This document shows, piece after piece, positions 1 to 7,603 of a stretch of 35,101 bases of DNA. Every line of letters starts with the position of its first letter. Within the stretch, counting starts at the first letter, position 1. The DNA lies in NCBI GenBank assembly GCA_001871575.1, contig MNXV01000083.1:1-35101 (forward strand). Direction: 5' to 3'. Source of the stretch: Caldisericum sp. CG2_30_36_11. GTDB lineage: Bacteria; Caldisericota; Caldisericia; Caldisericales; Caldisericaceae. A program made the position numbers and the translations under genes. A model generated the notes under the pieces. It worked only from the letters and a program-made list of their open reading frames with translations, was not told the DNA's origin and made no database searches.

Positions 1-957
1 CATACCCTTTATTTCTATGCACAGGACAGATTCCAGAACAAAGAAGTTACCCAGAGTAAACAGTTCAAGGTTGATACAGCTCCACCAGCAATTACTGTTA
101 CTTACCCTCAGCAGAATGCAATCCTCAATACAAAGAACTTCACAATCACAGGGACAACGGAAGCAGGTGCAACATTAACAATTAATAATAACTCGGTTAG
201 CGTTGGTGCAAACGGAGCCTTCTCTTATGATGCGATAATTTCGGGACTTCAAACTTTTACCATCGTTGCAAGAGATAGTGCAGGAAATACCGCTCAATTT
301 TTACTGAGTCTTTCTCTTGATACAACACCACCTATACTTAATGTTTCTGAGCCAAAGGCATTTGAAGAGATTCATGCCCAATTTGTGACTGTAAAAGGCA
401 AGACAGAAAAGGATGCAAAGGTTACAATCAACGGAACAGAAGTTGCCGTAAACCCAGCAGACTACTCTTTTTCTTACTCACTGCAGCTTGCAACTCCTGG
501 TTTGAATTCAATTCAAGTCATTGCTGTGGACCTTGCAGGAAATCAAACTACTGCCGGGATACCTGTAAACTTCATTCCTAAGACAAAAATTGTTCTTCAG
601 GTCGGTAATAGTGTTGCTCTTGTGAATGATAAAACAGTTAAGCTTGATGCATCGCCTAAGATAGTCAAAGACAGGACTCTTGTACCGCTTAGATTTATTG
701 CGGAAGCTTTTGGAGCAGACGTTCAATGGAACTCTGTATTCAAGCTTGTAATTATTAAACTTCAGGATAAAGAAATTATTTTGCAGATTGGTACTTCTTA
801 TGCTTCCGTAGGTGATAAGAAATATATACTTGATACTGCTCCTATCATTGATAAAGGTTATACAATGGTTCCTATCAGGTTTATCGCAGAAGCTCTTAAC
901 TCTTCTGTTGAGTGGGACAGCACAACCAAAACTGTCACGATAGTTTATCCTAAATAA
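1..957 (+). CDS. C-terminal part of a secreted surface protein with Ig-like repeats and copper-amine-oxidase-N-like domains
   Basis: The frame is open from the first base, so the 5' end lies outside the window; 318 residues are visible. They begin with at least two bacterial Ig-like repeats, each opening near a D-T-x-P-P motif and carrying the G-T-T-E-A-G-A or G-K-T-E-K-D-A type strand followed by A-x-D-x-A-G-N. The last ~120 residues are two tandem copies of the copper amine oxidase N-terminal-like fold (PF07833 type), recognisable by D-R-T-L-V-P-L-R-F-I-A-E-A-F-G and V-P-I-R-F-I-A-E-A-L. In many clostridial and thermophilic exported proteins this domain is a wall or stalk module and not an enzyme. 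No catalytic domain is visible. A hairpin follows directly. The N-terminal part and the function cannot be judged from this window. Confidence 0.8.
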   Translation, partial: HTLYFYAQDRFQNKEVTQSKQFKVDTAPPAITVTYPQQNAILNTKNFTITGTTEAGATLTINNNSVSVGANGAFSYDAIISGLQTFTIVARDSAGNTAQFLLSLSLDTTPPILNVSEPKAFEEIHAQFVTVKGKTEKDAKVTINGTEVAVNPADYSFSYSLQLATPGLNSIQVIAVDLAGNQTTAGIPVNFIPKTKIVLQVGNSVALVNDKTVKLDASPKIVKDRTLVPLRFIAEAFGADVQWNSVFKLVIIKLQDKEIILQIGTSYASVGDKKYILDTAPIIDKGYTMVPIRFIAEALNSSVEWDSTTKTVTIVYPK

Positions 958-960
958 TAC

Positions 961-991
961 ATTTCGAGGGGGAAAAGATCCCCCTCGAAAT
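961..991 (+). terminator. Strong hairpin after the surface-protein gene
   Basis: Perfect 12-bp inverted repeat (961-972 with 980-991, arm ATTTCGAGGGGG) and a 7-nt loop, starting three bases after the stop codon. The following sequence is pyrimidine-rich but lacks a clean T run, so termination efficiency is uncertain. Confidence 0.65.
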
Positions 992-1004
992 CCTCCTCTT
1001 CAAT

Positions 1005-1248
1005 TTGTCACCCTGAGGCTGAATGTATTTTATGAGGCCGTGAGGATCTCAGTTTTTTTGGGCAAGACAAAGGAGGAGATCGTCACGGGCATAAAAGTAG
1101 TGTGCCCTCACGATGACAAAGGAGAGAGATTGCTTCGGTCGTTGCTCTCTGCTTATATAAGGAACAGAGTGTGCAATGAGAAAAAAAAGAAGTTTATCGT
1201 AATGGTTCGGCCCCTACTAGTTATTGCGAGCCTTTGGTGAATCAATCG
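1005..1248. repeat. Degenerate composite of REP-like intergenic repeats
   Basis: This gap between genes (992-1320) holds pieces that resemble widespread bacterial intergenic repeats: GTCACCCTGAGGCTGAATG ... GAGGATCTC (1007-1050), GAGATCGTCACGGGCATAAA ... CCCTCACGATGACA (1077-1117), GAGATTGCTTCGG ... GTGCAATGAG (1126-1180) and ATTGCGAGCC (1223-1232). The second piece can fold into an imperfect hairpin. A 66-codon reading frame across it (1040-1240) has no ribosome-binding site or recognisable sequence and is probably not a gene. The family resemblance is from memory, not from a search. Confidence 0.5.
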
Positions 1249-1320
1249 CTTTTCATAAGAGTTGTAAAAAATTAAGAATTAGTAAATGGTAAAGAAAAAT
1301 TATTAAGCAGGGAGGAATAA

Positions 1321-2052
1321 ATGAAAAAAGAAAATTTAATCGTTGGATTGTTGGTAGTAAGTATTTTGGTTTCAGCAGTTTCACTTTATGGTGTATTTGG
1401 CAGGGTGCCGAAAGTTTTCAAAGGTGAAGTGGTCAACGTAACAGGCGTTGCAAAGGTAGACGTCAAACCTGATACTGCATACGTCACATTGGGCGTTAGC
1501 ACGACAGAAGTTACTGTTCAATCTGCACTTGATAAGAACAGTGCCTCGGTGGTCAAGGTAATCGACGCAATAAAGAAGCTTGGTGTAAAAGATGAGGATA
1601 TCCAAACTTCCAATTTTTGGGTAAACCCTCGATATGACTATAATAAACAACCAGCAGTACAAACAGGTTACACTGCTGCAAATGATGTTACAGTCAAAAC
1701 AACTCCTGAAAAGGTTTCCCAGGTGATACTTGCCGGGGCAACGAACGGCGCAAACAACTTCTACAATTTTATTCTCAAAGTTAGCAACGAAGAAGATATA
1801 AAAATTACCCTTATGGCACAAGCAATTGATGATGCAAAGAAAAAGGCCGAAGCCATAGCAAAAGGTGCGAACAAAACACTCGGCGACTTCAAGGTGATTT
1901 CTTACGATTACGTCCCACTTGCACAAAATTCATCGATGTTGCAAAGCAGAGCAGCGTATGGAATGGGAGGAGGAGAAGGGTACGCCCCACCAGTTAGCAC
2001 GGGTTTAAATGAAATTTCTGTAAACGTATATGTAACATTCGAGCTTGAATAA
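1321..2052 (+). CDS. SIMPL-domain (DUF541) protein, membrane-anchored or secreted
   Basis: A 243-residue protein with an N-terminal hydrophobic segment (about residues 5-27) that can act as signal peptide or membrane anchor. The rest is a SIMPL/DUF541 domain: the opening strand reads V-T-G-V-A-K-V-D-V-K-P-D-T-A-Y-V-T-L-G-V, followed by the usual long helix with A-L-D-K-N and I-K-K-L-G-V-K-D-E-D-I-Q-T. The family (YggE, BP26) is periplasmic or surface-exposed and linked to oxidative stress or envelope integrity; its biochemical role is not settled. The ATG has a good GGGAGGAA ribosome-binding site a few bases upstream. It stands alone between the repeat region and a terminator. Confidence 0.85.
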   Translation: MKKENLIVGLLVVSILVSAVSLYGVFGRVPKVFKGEVVNVTGVAKVDVKPDTAYVTLGVSTTEVTVQSALDKNSASVVKVIDAIKKLGVKDEDIQTSNFWVNPRYDYNKQPAVQTGYTAANDVTVKTTPEKVSQVILAGATNGANNFYNFILKVSNEEDIKITLMAQAIDDAKKKAEAIAKGANKTLGDFKVISYDYVPLAQNSSMLQSRAAYGMGGGEGYAPPVSTGLNEISVNVYVTFELE

Positions 2053-2080
2053 GTAAGTAACAATCTTGTATTTGCGCCCA

Positions 2081-2104
2081 AGCCCTCACTTTCAACTGAG
2101 GGCT
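2081..2104 (+). terminator. Terminator of the SIMPL gene
   Basis: Perfect 8-bp stem AGCCCTCA (2081-2088) with TGAGGGCT (2097-2104), 8-nt loop, followed by the T-rich TCTACTTCTT, about 30 bp after the stop codon. Confidence 0.7.
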
Positions 2105-2134
2105 TCTACTTCTTAAAATACTAAAAGGAGAAAA

Positions 2135-2190
2135 TCCTGAAATACCCTGAATCAATCCTGAAATAAATTCAGGACTAAAGGTTTTTCAGG
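2135..2190. repeat. Five CCTGAA half-sites, partly helically phased
   Basis: CCTGAA occurs at 2136, 2146 and 2157, and its reverse complement TTCAGG at 2168 and 2185. The first four starts are 10-11 bp apart, so they face the same side of the helix. TCCTGAA (2156-2162) and TTCAGGA (2168-2174) also form a perfect 7-bp inverted repeat. The arrangement resembles a multi-site protein-binding region; the binding protein is unknown. Confidence 0.4.
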
Positions 2191-2276
2191 GCAGGACAAG
2201 TTCTAAATTAAAATTTCTTTGAAATAACGGTCATTGTATACATAAAAATAATTTTGTTAACAAGATATCAAATTGC

Positions 2277-2401
2277 TGTGGATAAAGGGTGTTAATATAG
2301 AAATCATCAATACTTGTGATTTCTTTAATTTGAAAATAATGCATAGTCTTGAGAAATGAGTTTTAAACTTATCCACAGTGAATTGTGGATAGTGTGCATA
2401 A
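2277..2401. promoter_or_regulatory. DnaA-box cluster, possible replication-origin element
   Basis: The gap between the convergent genes at 2052 and 2406 holds TGTGGATAA (2277-2285) and TTATCCACA (2369-2377), both exact matches to the DnaA box, plus TGTGGATAG (2384-2392) and TGTGCATAA (2393-2401), each one mismatch away. The surroundings are very AT-rich. 2369-2392 is also a near-symmetric inverted repeat (TATCCACA, 6 nt, TGTGGATA), and AGAAATCA (2299-2306) pairs with TGATTTCT (2317-2324). An alternative is that the hairpins are terminators of the minus-strand scp operon. Confidence 0.45.
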
Positions 2402-2405
2402 CTAA

Positions 2406-2906
2406 TTATTCTTTTTCTTTGAAAAGTCCACTGTCTTGTAGAATGCTTTTTGTTTCGGGTTTTAAAGATTTAAACAAGGTATCTGTAAGAGAGTAAAAAA
2501 TTTTTCCTTCGATAATTTCTTTTTTGACATAACCTTTTCTGATCAGTATATTCAAACTTCTTGTGTTGTTTACTCCTCTCAACCTGTCTATCCTTTCTTT
2601 CGGTGCTCTTTCTTTAAGTAGAATAGCTACAACCTCAAGCACCTCCCGGGATAAGGCAGCTTTCCTTTTCTTTAAAAATTTTGAAAAATATCTTCTGTAT
2701 TTTTCGGTGGGGATTATAGTAAACCCTTTTTTGTTAATTGCGATATTTATTCCGGAATCTTTAAGGTTTTCTTCAAGAGCATTTAGAAGCTCTTGAACAG
2801 TATTGGAATCCATATTTAAACATCTACATATTTCTTCCAATTTAAGTGGTTTTTGTGAGACAAATAATATTGATTCAATTGCTGCTAAGTAATCTTCTTT
2901 CTTCAT
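2406..2906 (-). CDS. scpB: Segregation and condensation protein B
   Basis: A 166-residue winged-helix protein that dimerises and binds ScpA in the SMC-ScpAB condensin complex. The N-terminus has the family opening A-I-E-S-I-L-F-V-S-Q-K-P-L-K-L-E-E, and the second winged helix carries L-S-R-E-V-L-E-V-V-A-I-L-L and R-L-R-G-V-N, then L-I-R-K-G-Y-V. It is a little shorter than the usual ~180-200 residues. The start overlaps the end of scpA by 32 nt, with no clear ribosome-binding site before the ATG, which suggests translational coupling. It is the last gene of the M50 protease-trpS-scpA-scpB operon. Confidence 0.88.
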   Translation of the reverse strand: MKKEDYLAAIESILFVSQKPLKLEEICRCLNMDSNTVQELLNALEENLKDSGINIAINKKGFTIIPTEKYRRYFSKFLKKRKAALSREVLEVVAILLKERAPKERIDRLRGVNNTRSLNILIRKGYVKKEIIEGKIFYSLTDTLFKSLKPETKSILQDSGLFKEKE

Positions 2907-3528
2907 TTAGTTCAATATAAATTTCCTTGAATGTTTTTTTCTGAACAATTTTTGCAAATTTATTCTTGGCAAGTATCAGAATTGCAAGAAAAGTGATTAC
3001 TACCTCTATTCTTGAATTACTTGATAGAAATATTTCTTGAAATATGATACGCTTTTTTTTGTTCAAAATTTTCTTAACATTTTCGATAGCTTCTTTTATT
3101 GAAAAGTCGTTCTTTTTAATCTGCCTTTCTTCAAGATATTGTTCTCTTTCCAGGATTTCCTTGACTATTTTTGATAATTTCAATACGGGTATTTCGTCGT
3201 CTTCTTCTACTTCTTTGTATCCTTTGTGTTCATAAACCTTAGACGAAACGCCTTTTTCTATTATTGACAGTATCTTTGTTATTTCTTCGTCATCGCTAAG
3301 CTCTCTTACTCGTTTTTGAATTTTCTCTAATGAAAAGATATACAGAAGAAGTTCTGATTTTAATTTTATGAGAATGCTTAATTCAAGAATCTTTTCCGCA
3401 ACTTCAACGTTAGTTTTATTTTTGAGGTCCTCTGTTTCCTGCTTTATAATACTCAGCAGATTAACGGCAAGAAGATTTTTTCTGTCTTTTTCTCCATTTG
3501 AAATAATTATCTCAACTAGATTTTCCAT
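2875..3528 (-). CDS. scpA: Segregation and condensation protein A (kleisin)
   Basis: A 217-residue kleisin subunit that bridges SMC heads in the bacterial condensin. The N-terminal part is compact: the usual G-P-L-D-L-L-L-x-L-I stretch is poorly preserved, but the following helix A-E-K-I-L-E-L-S-I-L-I-K-L-K-S-E-L-L-L matches the E-F-L-V-M-A-A-T-L-L-x-I-K-S-x-x-L-L pattern. The C-terminal winged helix has V-V-I-T-F-L-A-I-L-I-L-A-K and the I-V-Q-x-x-T-F-K-E-I ending. The middle is rich in Glu and Lys. It overlaps trpS by 17 nt upstream and scpB by 32 nt downstream. The adjacent scpB supports the call, since sequence conservation alone is modest. Confidence 0.82.
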   Translation of the reverse strand: MENLVEIIISNGEKDRKNLLAVNLLSIIKQETEDLKNKTNVEVAEKILELSILIKLKSELLLYIFSLEKIQKRVRELSDDEEITKILSIIEKGVSSKVYEHKGYKEVEEDDEIPVLKLSKIVKEILEREQYLEERQIKKNDFSIKEAIENVKKILNKKKRIIFQEIFLSSNSRIEVVITFLAILILAKNKFAKIVQKKTFKEIYIELNEERRLLSSN

Positions 3529-4501
3529 CGATTTTCATTAAACTCATTGCTTCTTCAAGTGTTTTTGTTGCAATGCTTCTCGCTTTTTTGCTACCTTCTG
3601 TAAAAGTTTCTTCAACACCGTGGATATTATTATTTAACTCCATTCTTTTTGCTCTTATGTCTTTTAAGGAGTAGTTTAGTTTTGCTGCAAGCCTTTTTTT
3701 GCAAGCGACGCATCCAAGTGCACCACTTTTGCAGTCTTTTTTGATTTCTTCAGATTCTTCTTTGTTAAAAACCTTTTGATATGTGAAAACCGTGCAAATG
3801 TCAGGATGCCCAATGTCATGAAGTCTTACTTTTTGGGGATCTGTCACAGCGGACATTATTTTCTTTGTGGTCTGTTCTTGTGAATCTGCAATCTTTATGT
3901 CGTTGTCAAGACTTTTTGACATTTTTCTTCCGTCTACCCCTGGTAAATATGGAAATTCCGTTAGCATCGCTTGAGGCTCTACAAAAAGTTCCCCATAAAG
4001 ACCGTTAAATCTTCGAACAATTTCTCTTGATATTTCAAGGTGAGGTAGTTGATCCTTTCCTACTGGTACATAATGTGCTTTGTAGATAATAATGTCAGTT
4101 GTCATAAGAATTGGATAGCCAAGCAAGCCATATGAGGCGTTTTCTTTTAAATTTAAATCTCTTATCATTTCTTTTACTGTTGGGTTTCTTTCAACCCATG
4201 GAATCGGCACGATCATTGATAGAAGAAGGTGCAGATAGGTGTGTTCTGGAACTTCAGATTGCACAAATAGGGTGCATTTTTGTGGGTCAAGCCCTACTGA
4301 AAGCATATCAAGCATTACTTCAACCCTGTTTCCTTTTAGCATTTCTGTGTGTTCGTAATTTGTCGTGAGAGCATGCAAGTCCGCGATAAAGAAGAAAGAT
4401 TGATACTCTTCTTGTAGTTTAAGGTAGTTTTGAAGAGCTCCAACAAGATGTCCTATATGAAGTTGGCCTGTTGCTCTAATTCCGCTAACAACTCTTTTCA
4501 T
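3512..4501 (-). CDS. trpS: Tryptophan-tRNA ligase with an iron-sulfur cysteine pattern
   Basis: A 329-residue class Ic aminoacyl-tRNA synthetase that charges tRNA-Trp. It has the HIGH signature at residues 15-18 (after G-I-R-A-T-G-Q-L) and KMSKS at 193-197. The C-terminal anticodon-binding part contains C236, C257, C264 and C267, a C-x20-C-x6-C-x2-C array. Thermotoga maritima TrpRS carries a [4Fe-4S] cluster on the nearly identical C-x22-C-x6-C-x2-C array, so a cluster is expected here too; that is inference. The start is clear: AAGGAGGAATC precedes the ATG. It lies 9 bp after the M50 protease gene and overlaps scpA, an order also seen in other low-GC bacteria. Confidence 0.95.
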   Translation of the reverse strand: MKRVVSGIRATGQLHIGHLVGALQNYLKLQEEYQSFFFIADLHALTTNYEHTEMLKGNRVEVMLDMLSVGLDPQKCTLFVQSEVPEHTYLHLLLSMIVPIPWVERNPTVKEMIRDLNLKENASYGLLGYPILMTTDIIIYKAHYVPVGKDQLPHLEISREIVRRFNGLYGELFVEPQAMLTEFPYLPGVDGRKMSKSLDNDIKIADSQEQTTKKIMSAVTDPQKVRLHDIGHPDICTVFTYQKVFNKEESEEIKKDCKSGALGCVACKKRLAAKLNYSLKDIRAKRMELNNNIHGVEETFTEGSKKARSIATKTLEEAMSLMKIDGKSS

Positions 4502-4510
4502 GATTCCTCC

Positions 4511-5143
4511 TTAAAGTAAGAATTTCAAGATAGGATTAATAATTGATAGAAACAAGTTTCCAAAGTTAAAAAATGGGATCGATATTAAAATAATGAGAAA
4601 AATAATCCCATACCAGTTCATTGATTCATCAAAAAGGAATCTCTGAGGTCTTTTGCTTATTGCAAAGAGAACTTTAGAACCGTCAAGAGGAGGTATCGGA
4701 ATGAGGTTGAATATGCCAAGGTAAACACTGTATATTATTATGTATTCAACGAGTACTATAAAATAAGAAAATCCCGCCTGCATTACTGAAGAGTTGTACA
4801 TCAGTTTGTACAACGGGGAAAGAGCTAATGCAGTGAGAAAGTTAATTCCAGGACCCGCTAAAGAAACAACTACCATGCCCTTCCTGAGGTTTCTTAATGC
4901 AAAGAAATCTACGGGTACTGCTTTTCCCCATCCAAACCTGAATAAAATGAGGGCAATCATACCAAATGGATCAATATGGCGCAATGGATTAAGGGAAAGT
5001 CTTCCTTCTCTTTTTGCTGTTTCATCGCCCATTTTATAAGCTGCATAAGCATGTCCGAATTCGTGCAATGTCAAAATAATAATTACTGCTGGTAAAACAA
5101 AAAGTCCTAGGTTTATAAAATAATCTTTAGTAAACATTTTCAA
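4511..5143 (-). CDS. Site-2-protease-like membrane metalloprotease (peptidase M50)
   Basis: A 210-residue integral membrane zinc protease of the M50 family. The zinc site H-E-F-G-H is at residues 27-31 in the first hydrophobic segment, and the third ligand motif N-L-I-P-I-P-P-L-D-G is at 146-155. G-P-G-I-N-F near residue 98 is the usual conserved loop, and about five hydrophobic segments are visible. There is no PDZ domain, so it belongs to the short group (YwhC/rip3-like) whose substrates are mostly unknown. AAGGAGATT lies in front of the ATG. It is the first gene of the operon with trpS, scpA and scpB and has its own promoter. Confidence 0.88.
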   Translation of the reverse strand: MKMFTKDYFINLGLFVLPAVIIILTLHEFGHAYAAYKMGDETAKREGRLSLNPLRHIDPFGMIALILFRFGWGKAVPVDFFALRNLRKGMVVVSLAGPGINFLTALALSPLYKLMYNSSVMQAGFSYFIVLVEYIIIYSVYLGIFNLIPIPPLDGSKVLFAISKRPQRFLFDESMNWYGIIFLIILISIPFFNFGNLFLSIINPILKFLL

Positions 5144-5161
5144 TCTCCTTTTCCTGAACCT

Positions 5162-5189
5162 ATTATATATATTTACTTCGGTTTTTAAA
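5162..5189 (-). promoter_or_regulatory. Promoter of the M50 protease-trpS-scpAB operon
   Basis: On the minus strand TTTAAA (5189-5184), 16 bp, TATAAT (5167-5162); transcription would start about 10 bp before the ribosome-binding site. The -10 is perfect, the -35 is weak. Confidence 0.5.
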
Positions 5190-5242
5190 GTTTAAAAAAT
5201 TAGAATTTAGTGCCAGGCACTGCTCTCTAATTGTTTTAAAAA

Positions 5243-5266
5243 TAGAGGGAGCTTCTGCTCCCTCTA
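5243..5266 (-). terminator. Terminator of the transketolase operon
   Basis: Perfect 10-bp stem TAGAGGGAGC/GCTCCCTCTA with a 4-nt loop, followed on the minus strand by TTTTTAAAAC; it begins about 20 bp after the transketolase stop codon. Confidence 0.85.
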
Positions 5267-5287
5267 TAAAATATGTTTGGTTATTTA

Positions 5288-7585
5288 TTATCCAACAATC
5301 TCCTTTATTCGGGAGAGTCTCTTTTCTCTATCTCTTACAAATTTTTCAATGCTCTCGAGCACGTGTTTTGGATCAAGATGAGCCTCTTCAATGACCTCAT
5401 CCAGGGTCCCTCCAGTCCTCCACCTATTGTCCCAGTCGGAGGAAAGCGAATATTCCCTTACAATAGGGTTTGCAATCCAATTGTTCATCAGTTTAATAGA
5501 TTCATTTGTTATTATCATCGTATCGTGGAAAAGCTTCCATGGGAGTACTTTGTTTTTGTATTCTTCTCCCTCTCTTCTGTATAATTCATAGCTTGGTGCC
5601 GAGACAATTCTCACATTAAGCTTAGCGTTTCTTAATTCTTCGACAACTTTAACTACGCTCAGGGTAGAACTTGTACCTTGAACAATTACTGTGCCCATTT
5701 GTGGCAGATCTTTCTCAAAATCTTTTAGAATATAAGCTCCGCGGGATGCCTCAAGATAAGAACCCAATCCCATAGAGACTCTGTCAGGAATATTAATTGC
5801 AGGCCTTGTAAGCACGAGTGCAATAATTGGTGTATTGAGCTGTAATGCCTTGCCGAGCAGGACTGGCACCTCATTATATTCCCATGGTATAAGATCAATT
5901 AATTGCCCTGTAGGAAACAAATCTCTAACTCCAGGAGAGAAAATACCGAAATGCGTCCTTGAATCGTCCGCGGTTTCAGGTCCTGAGTGTCCCATTACCC
6001 AGATAACTTTGCCAACTTTTAGCTCGCAGTCCTGAGAAAGCTGAGAGAAAAGTCTCATCATTCCGTATTTTAGATAAGCAAATGAGCCATATGTGGAGCA
6101 TGTTGTAAAAAATCCATTGAATTCTTTGAATGGGTCTTTTGCAAAGTTTACTGTTGCTGTACCAACAGAAATTCCTGAATTTACAAATTCTGTAATCTCC
6201 TGTGGAAGTAGCACGCCGTCAGGGTTTGTTTCTCTATTGTACCACCCATAGCCCTTGAAATCTTCAAAAGGTTTGGCAAATCCTGAAATTTGTGTTGAAT
6301 CAGCAAGGTCTGCTGACATAGCAATAAACAAAGGCCTGTTGTATTTTTTCGCTGTATAAGCATTCACCCATGCTCCCCACTTGCTGAAAGCCTCTCTATT
6401 TGCAGCATGAGTTCCTGGTTTTGCATAAAGTCCTGGTGGGTAGTTTTTAAAATCACTTATTACAGGGTCGTTTACAGGATTTGCATCGCTTAATTTAAAT
6501 CCTTCGATTTCTTCCGGTACAGATTCGGCAATTTCTATAAGACGATTTGCAACATATTCAACAAGCTCCAGATCAGTGAGTATTACGCCCATAACAATGT
6601 CAATATTTGCCTTAAATTGTTTATAAATCTCAGATTCTTCTTCTGGAGCCCCTTCTCCAAAGCCTGCAAATTTTACTCCATATTTATTCTGGAACTCTTT
6701 CTTTGTTTCCCAGAATAACTCTGAATTCATCTTATGCGGTGAGCCATGTGAGGCATTGTCATATTTCAAATAGCCTCTTCCTTTTCTTGTTTTAAACCAT
6801 GCTACATTAGGGATATTTTTTTGAATTTTTGTCTGGTTAAATAGCTCCGAAACTGTCTCGTAGACTTCTTTAAAGTCGCTTCCTCTTTCGGTTCCTATCA
6901 CTCTCCATCCATGAGAGGAAAACCATTCATTTGGTCCACCATAAATAGTGCTTGTTAGCGGATGGTCGTCAATTCCAAAATTATTCCAATCAATGAGGAA
7001 AAAAAGATTATCAAGCCCGAGTTCCCAGGCAGAGTTGAATGTTTCGTGTGCACCACCCGGGGTAAGCCCTGCGTCTCCTTCAATTGCGATTACTTTTACC
7101 CCGTTAGCCACTGCTCTTTTAAGAGCAATTGCTTCTCCAACTGATGCAGTTACTCCATGCCCTGATGGTCCCGTATTAAACTTCAAAAACAAGGTTTTTC
7201 CAGTAAATTCAGCATGTCCTGAAAGTCCTTTGTTCCTTCTAAAACCTAAAAGATCTTCTGGAAGTAGTGCAAATTCTCTTCTTAGTCTGAATCTTTCGTC
7301 TCCTGTTTCTTTATATTTTTTGTCAACTATTCCGTTAAGTACTGCAAGTGTTGAGTACACGAGTGGAATCGTATGACCAGCAGAAAGGATAAATCGATCA
7401 CCAAATCTTTTCTCTGGGAATCTCAAATCGTATCTCATAACTCCTGAAAGCATAAGTGTAAGAAGCATGTGCATTTTTGATCTTGATCCGCCTGGATGCC
7501 CGCTTTGCCTGTAATTTAGCATTAGATCAATTAGTTGATCAATGGCATCGCCGAGTTTCTCCCAATACTTTAATTCCTTTTCCAT
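5288..7585 (-). CDS. Divergent full-length transketolase
   Basis: A 765-residue protein, about 100 residues longer than usual, holding both halves that many archaea and thermophiles split in two. It transfers two-carbon ketol units between sugar phosphates using thiamine diphosphate. Visible landmarks are S-G-H-P-G-G near residue 29, L-S-A-G-H in the first third, the diphosphate/Mg2+ motif G-D-A-G-L-T-P-G-G-A-H-E ending in D-W-N-N-F-G-I-D, G-R-G-Y, then M-S-A-D-L in the pyrimidine domain and E-I-T-E-F with the conserved glutamate. The cofactor motif starts G-D-A where most family members have G-D-G. It follows the transaldolase gene by 18 bp with a GAAAGGAGA ribosome-binding site, supporting a pentose phosphate role. 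A related ketolase with other substrates is possible. Confidence 0.8.
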   Translation of the reverse strand: MEKELKYWEKLGDAIDQLIDLMLNYRQSGHPGGSRSKMHMLLTLMLSGVMRYDLRFPEKRFGDRFILSAGHTIPLVYSTLAVLNGIVDKKYKETGDERFRLRREFALLPEDLLGFRRNKGLSGHAEFTGKTLFLKFNTGPSGHGVTASVGEAIALKRAVANGVKVIAIEGDAGLTPGGAHETFNSAWELGLDNLFFLIDWNNFGIDDHPLTSTIYGGPNEWFSSHGWRVIGTERGSDFKEVYETVSELFNQTKIQKNIPNVAWFKTRKGRGYLKYDNASHGSPHKMNSELFWETKKEFQNKYGVKFAGFGEGAPEEESEIYKQFKANIDIVMGVILTDLELVEYVANRLIEIAESVPEEIEGFKLSDANPVNDPVISDFKNYPPGLYAKPGTHAANREAFSKWGAWVNAYTAKKYNRPLFIAMSADLADSTQISGFAKPFEDFKGYGWYNRETNPDGVLLPQEITEFVNSGISVGTATVNFAKDPFKEFNGFFTTCSTYGSFAYLKYGMMRLFSQLSQDCELKVGKVIWVMGHSGPETADDSRTHFGIFSPGVRDLFPTGQLIDLIPWEYNEVPVLLGKALQLNTPIIALVLTRPAINIPDRVSMGLGSYLEASRGAYILKDFEKDLPQMGTVIVQGTSSTLSVVKVVEELRNAKLNVRIVSAPSYELYRREGEEYKNKVLPWKLFHDTMIITNESIKLMNNWIANPIVREYSLSSDWDNRWRTGGTLDEVIEEAHLDPKHVLESIEKFVRDREKRLSRIKEIVG

Positions 7586-7603
7586 ATCTTCTCCTTTCTA
7601 TAA

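Noticed and set aside
1040-1240. 66-codon plus-strand reading frame
   Set aside because: It lies across decayed repeat sequence, has no ribosome-binding site and its product has no recognisable features.
1381-1926. 181-codon antisense frame under the SIMPL gene
   Set aside because: It mirrors a well-supported gene on the other strand and its product is low-quality, Cys- and Phe-rich sequence without a family.
6948-7376. 142-codon antisense frame under transketolase
   Set aside because: Shadow of the conserved cofactor-binding region; no start signals.
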